From the NCBI GenBank assembly GCA_002298165.1, contig DBMI01000028.1, positions 124,001 to 188,000 of the forward strand: a stretch of DNA of 64,000 nucleotides, given 5' to 3'. This stretch comes from Desulfarculales bacterium UBA702. Lineage in GTDB: Bacteria > Desulfobacterota > Syntrophobacteria > Syntrophobacterales > Syntrophobacteraceae. Shown here one piece after another: positions 63,513-64,000 of this stretch. Numbering within the stretch: position 1 is the first letter of the stretch; the number at the start of each line of letters is the position of its first letter. A program made the translations under genes and the position numbers. Under the pieces are notes generated by a model. The model had not been told where the DNA came from. It did not search any database and was given only the letters and a program-made list of their open reading frames with translations.

Positions 63513-64000
63513 GACGCTCAGGCTGCTTCTGGGGACGATCGTACTTCGCCCCTATGTTTTTGCTTTTCTTGCTGCCTATATACTGGCCGGCTGCCTTCAT
63601 ATCGGCTGGAAAAAGACACTGGCATACATCCCGGTGGGATACGGGCTCGCGTGGCTCTCTGAATTTTGTTCCATTAACTTCGGCTTTCCATACGGCGACT
63701 ATTTCTATATTTCAACAACCGCCAACAGGGAACTCTGGGTTTTCGGCGTTCCGTTCATGGATTCGCTTTCTTATGTTTTCCTTTCCTACTGCAGCTATTC
63801 GCTTGCTGTTTTCTTGCTGAGTCCTTTCACCTTTTTGTCGGGAAAATTCTTCCTGCTGGAAAACTCCGAAGTGAGACGTTCCGTCCGGACACTCTTCCTG
63901 GGGGCCTTTCTATTCGTCTTGCTGGACGTTGTGATCGACCCGGTAGCGTTGCTGGGCGACCGATGGTTCCTGGGCAAAATTTATGGTTACAAGCACGCCG
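63505..64000 (+). CDS. Carotenoid-biosynthesis-type membrane protein (partial)
   Basis: The ATG at 63505 overlaps the hpnH end by eight bases and the frame stays open to the window edge, about 165 residues. Several hydrophobic helices alternate with conserved-looking polar stretches (SEFCSINFGFPYGDYFYIS, LDVVIDPVALLGDRWFLGKIYGY), the pattern of the CruF/DUF422 family of carotenoid hydratases and related membrane proteins. Its place after hpnAH suggests a modification of hopanoids or another polyprenoid. The C-terminus is outside the window. Confidence 0.8.
   Translation, partial: MPETLRLLLGTIVLRPYVFAFLAAYILAGCLHIGWKKTLAYIPVGYGLAWLSEFCSINFGFPYGDYFYISTTANRELWVFGVPFMDSLSYVFLSYCSYSLAVFLLSPFTFLSGKFFLLENSEVRRSVRTLFLGAFLFVLLDVVIDPVALLGDRWFLGKIYGYKHA

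Overview
The window reads as a chromosomal segment of an anaerobic, nitrogen-fixing Gram-negative bacterium, most likely a Desulfobacterota (former deltaproteobacterial) relative of the Syntrophobacter/Desulfomonile type. Pointers are an anaerobe-type nif cluster with two PII-like genes between nifH and nifD, several sigma-54 enhancer-binding regulators, GTP-dependent PEP carboxykinase, heptose (LPS) and hopanoid genes, and the SAP-domain and R3H-ATPase families I associate with that phylum. The taxonomic call is inference; no marker rRNA is present.

Layout. 1-4 kb: edge of a sensor kinase and a branched-chain amino-acid ABC transporter (livHMGF). 4-8.5 kb: rarA overlapping a sensor kinase/sigma-54 response regulator pair. 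8.5-11.4 kb: RNase H, DHH phosphoesterase, tRNA-Gly with its own promoter and terminator, and a divergent KptA-like protein. 11.6-20.3 kb: putA, small proteins, an XRE-cupin regulator with an acyl-CoA ligase, and an R3H AAA ATPase. 20.3-25.8 kb: an AT-richer orphan lipoprotein-like gene, then the rnc - radical SAM - era block, and gmhB. 25.9-29.9 kb: pckG, a DUF1614 membrane protein and a soluble hybrid receiver-kinase.

30.2-45.2 kb is the centrepiece: a nitrogen-fixation island reading nifH-nifI1-nifI2-nifD-nifK-[2Fe-2S] ferredoxin-nifE-nifN-nifB-nifA-(NifV-like)-modB-modA-modC, all on the plus strand, behind a textbook sigma-54 promoter with a 21-bp-spaced direct repeat upstream. Three kinds of non-coding repeat interrupt it: an inverted repeat between nifI2 and nifD, a possible repeat-like spacer after nifK, and a near-perfect MITE with target duplication after nifB. 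The NifV-like enzyme lacks the family's C-terminal part.

45.5-48.9 kb is an eroding cluster of secreted/redox proteins (YtkA-like protein, FMN-binding-like protein, an ABC ATPase without Walker A, and a cytochrome c fused to a periplasmic binding protein). 49.4-50.4 kb: an AbrB/PIN toxin-antitoxin pair running into a tRNA-Thr terminator. 50.5-58.8 kb: a Clp1/Grc3-type polynucleotide kinase homologue, PfpI-family protein, U32 peptidase, purB, endonuclease IV, CBS protein and livK. 59.0-64.0 kb: a 671-residue protein I cannot assign, a 35-residue zinc-ribbon protein, and hopanoid genes hpnA-hpnH followed by a carotenoid-biosynthesis-type membrane protein cut by the window edge. No CRISPR array, complete insertion sequence, rRNA or replication origin was seen.
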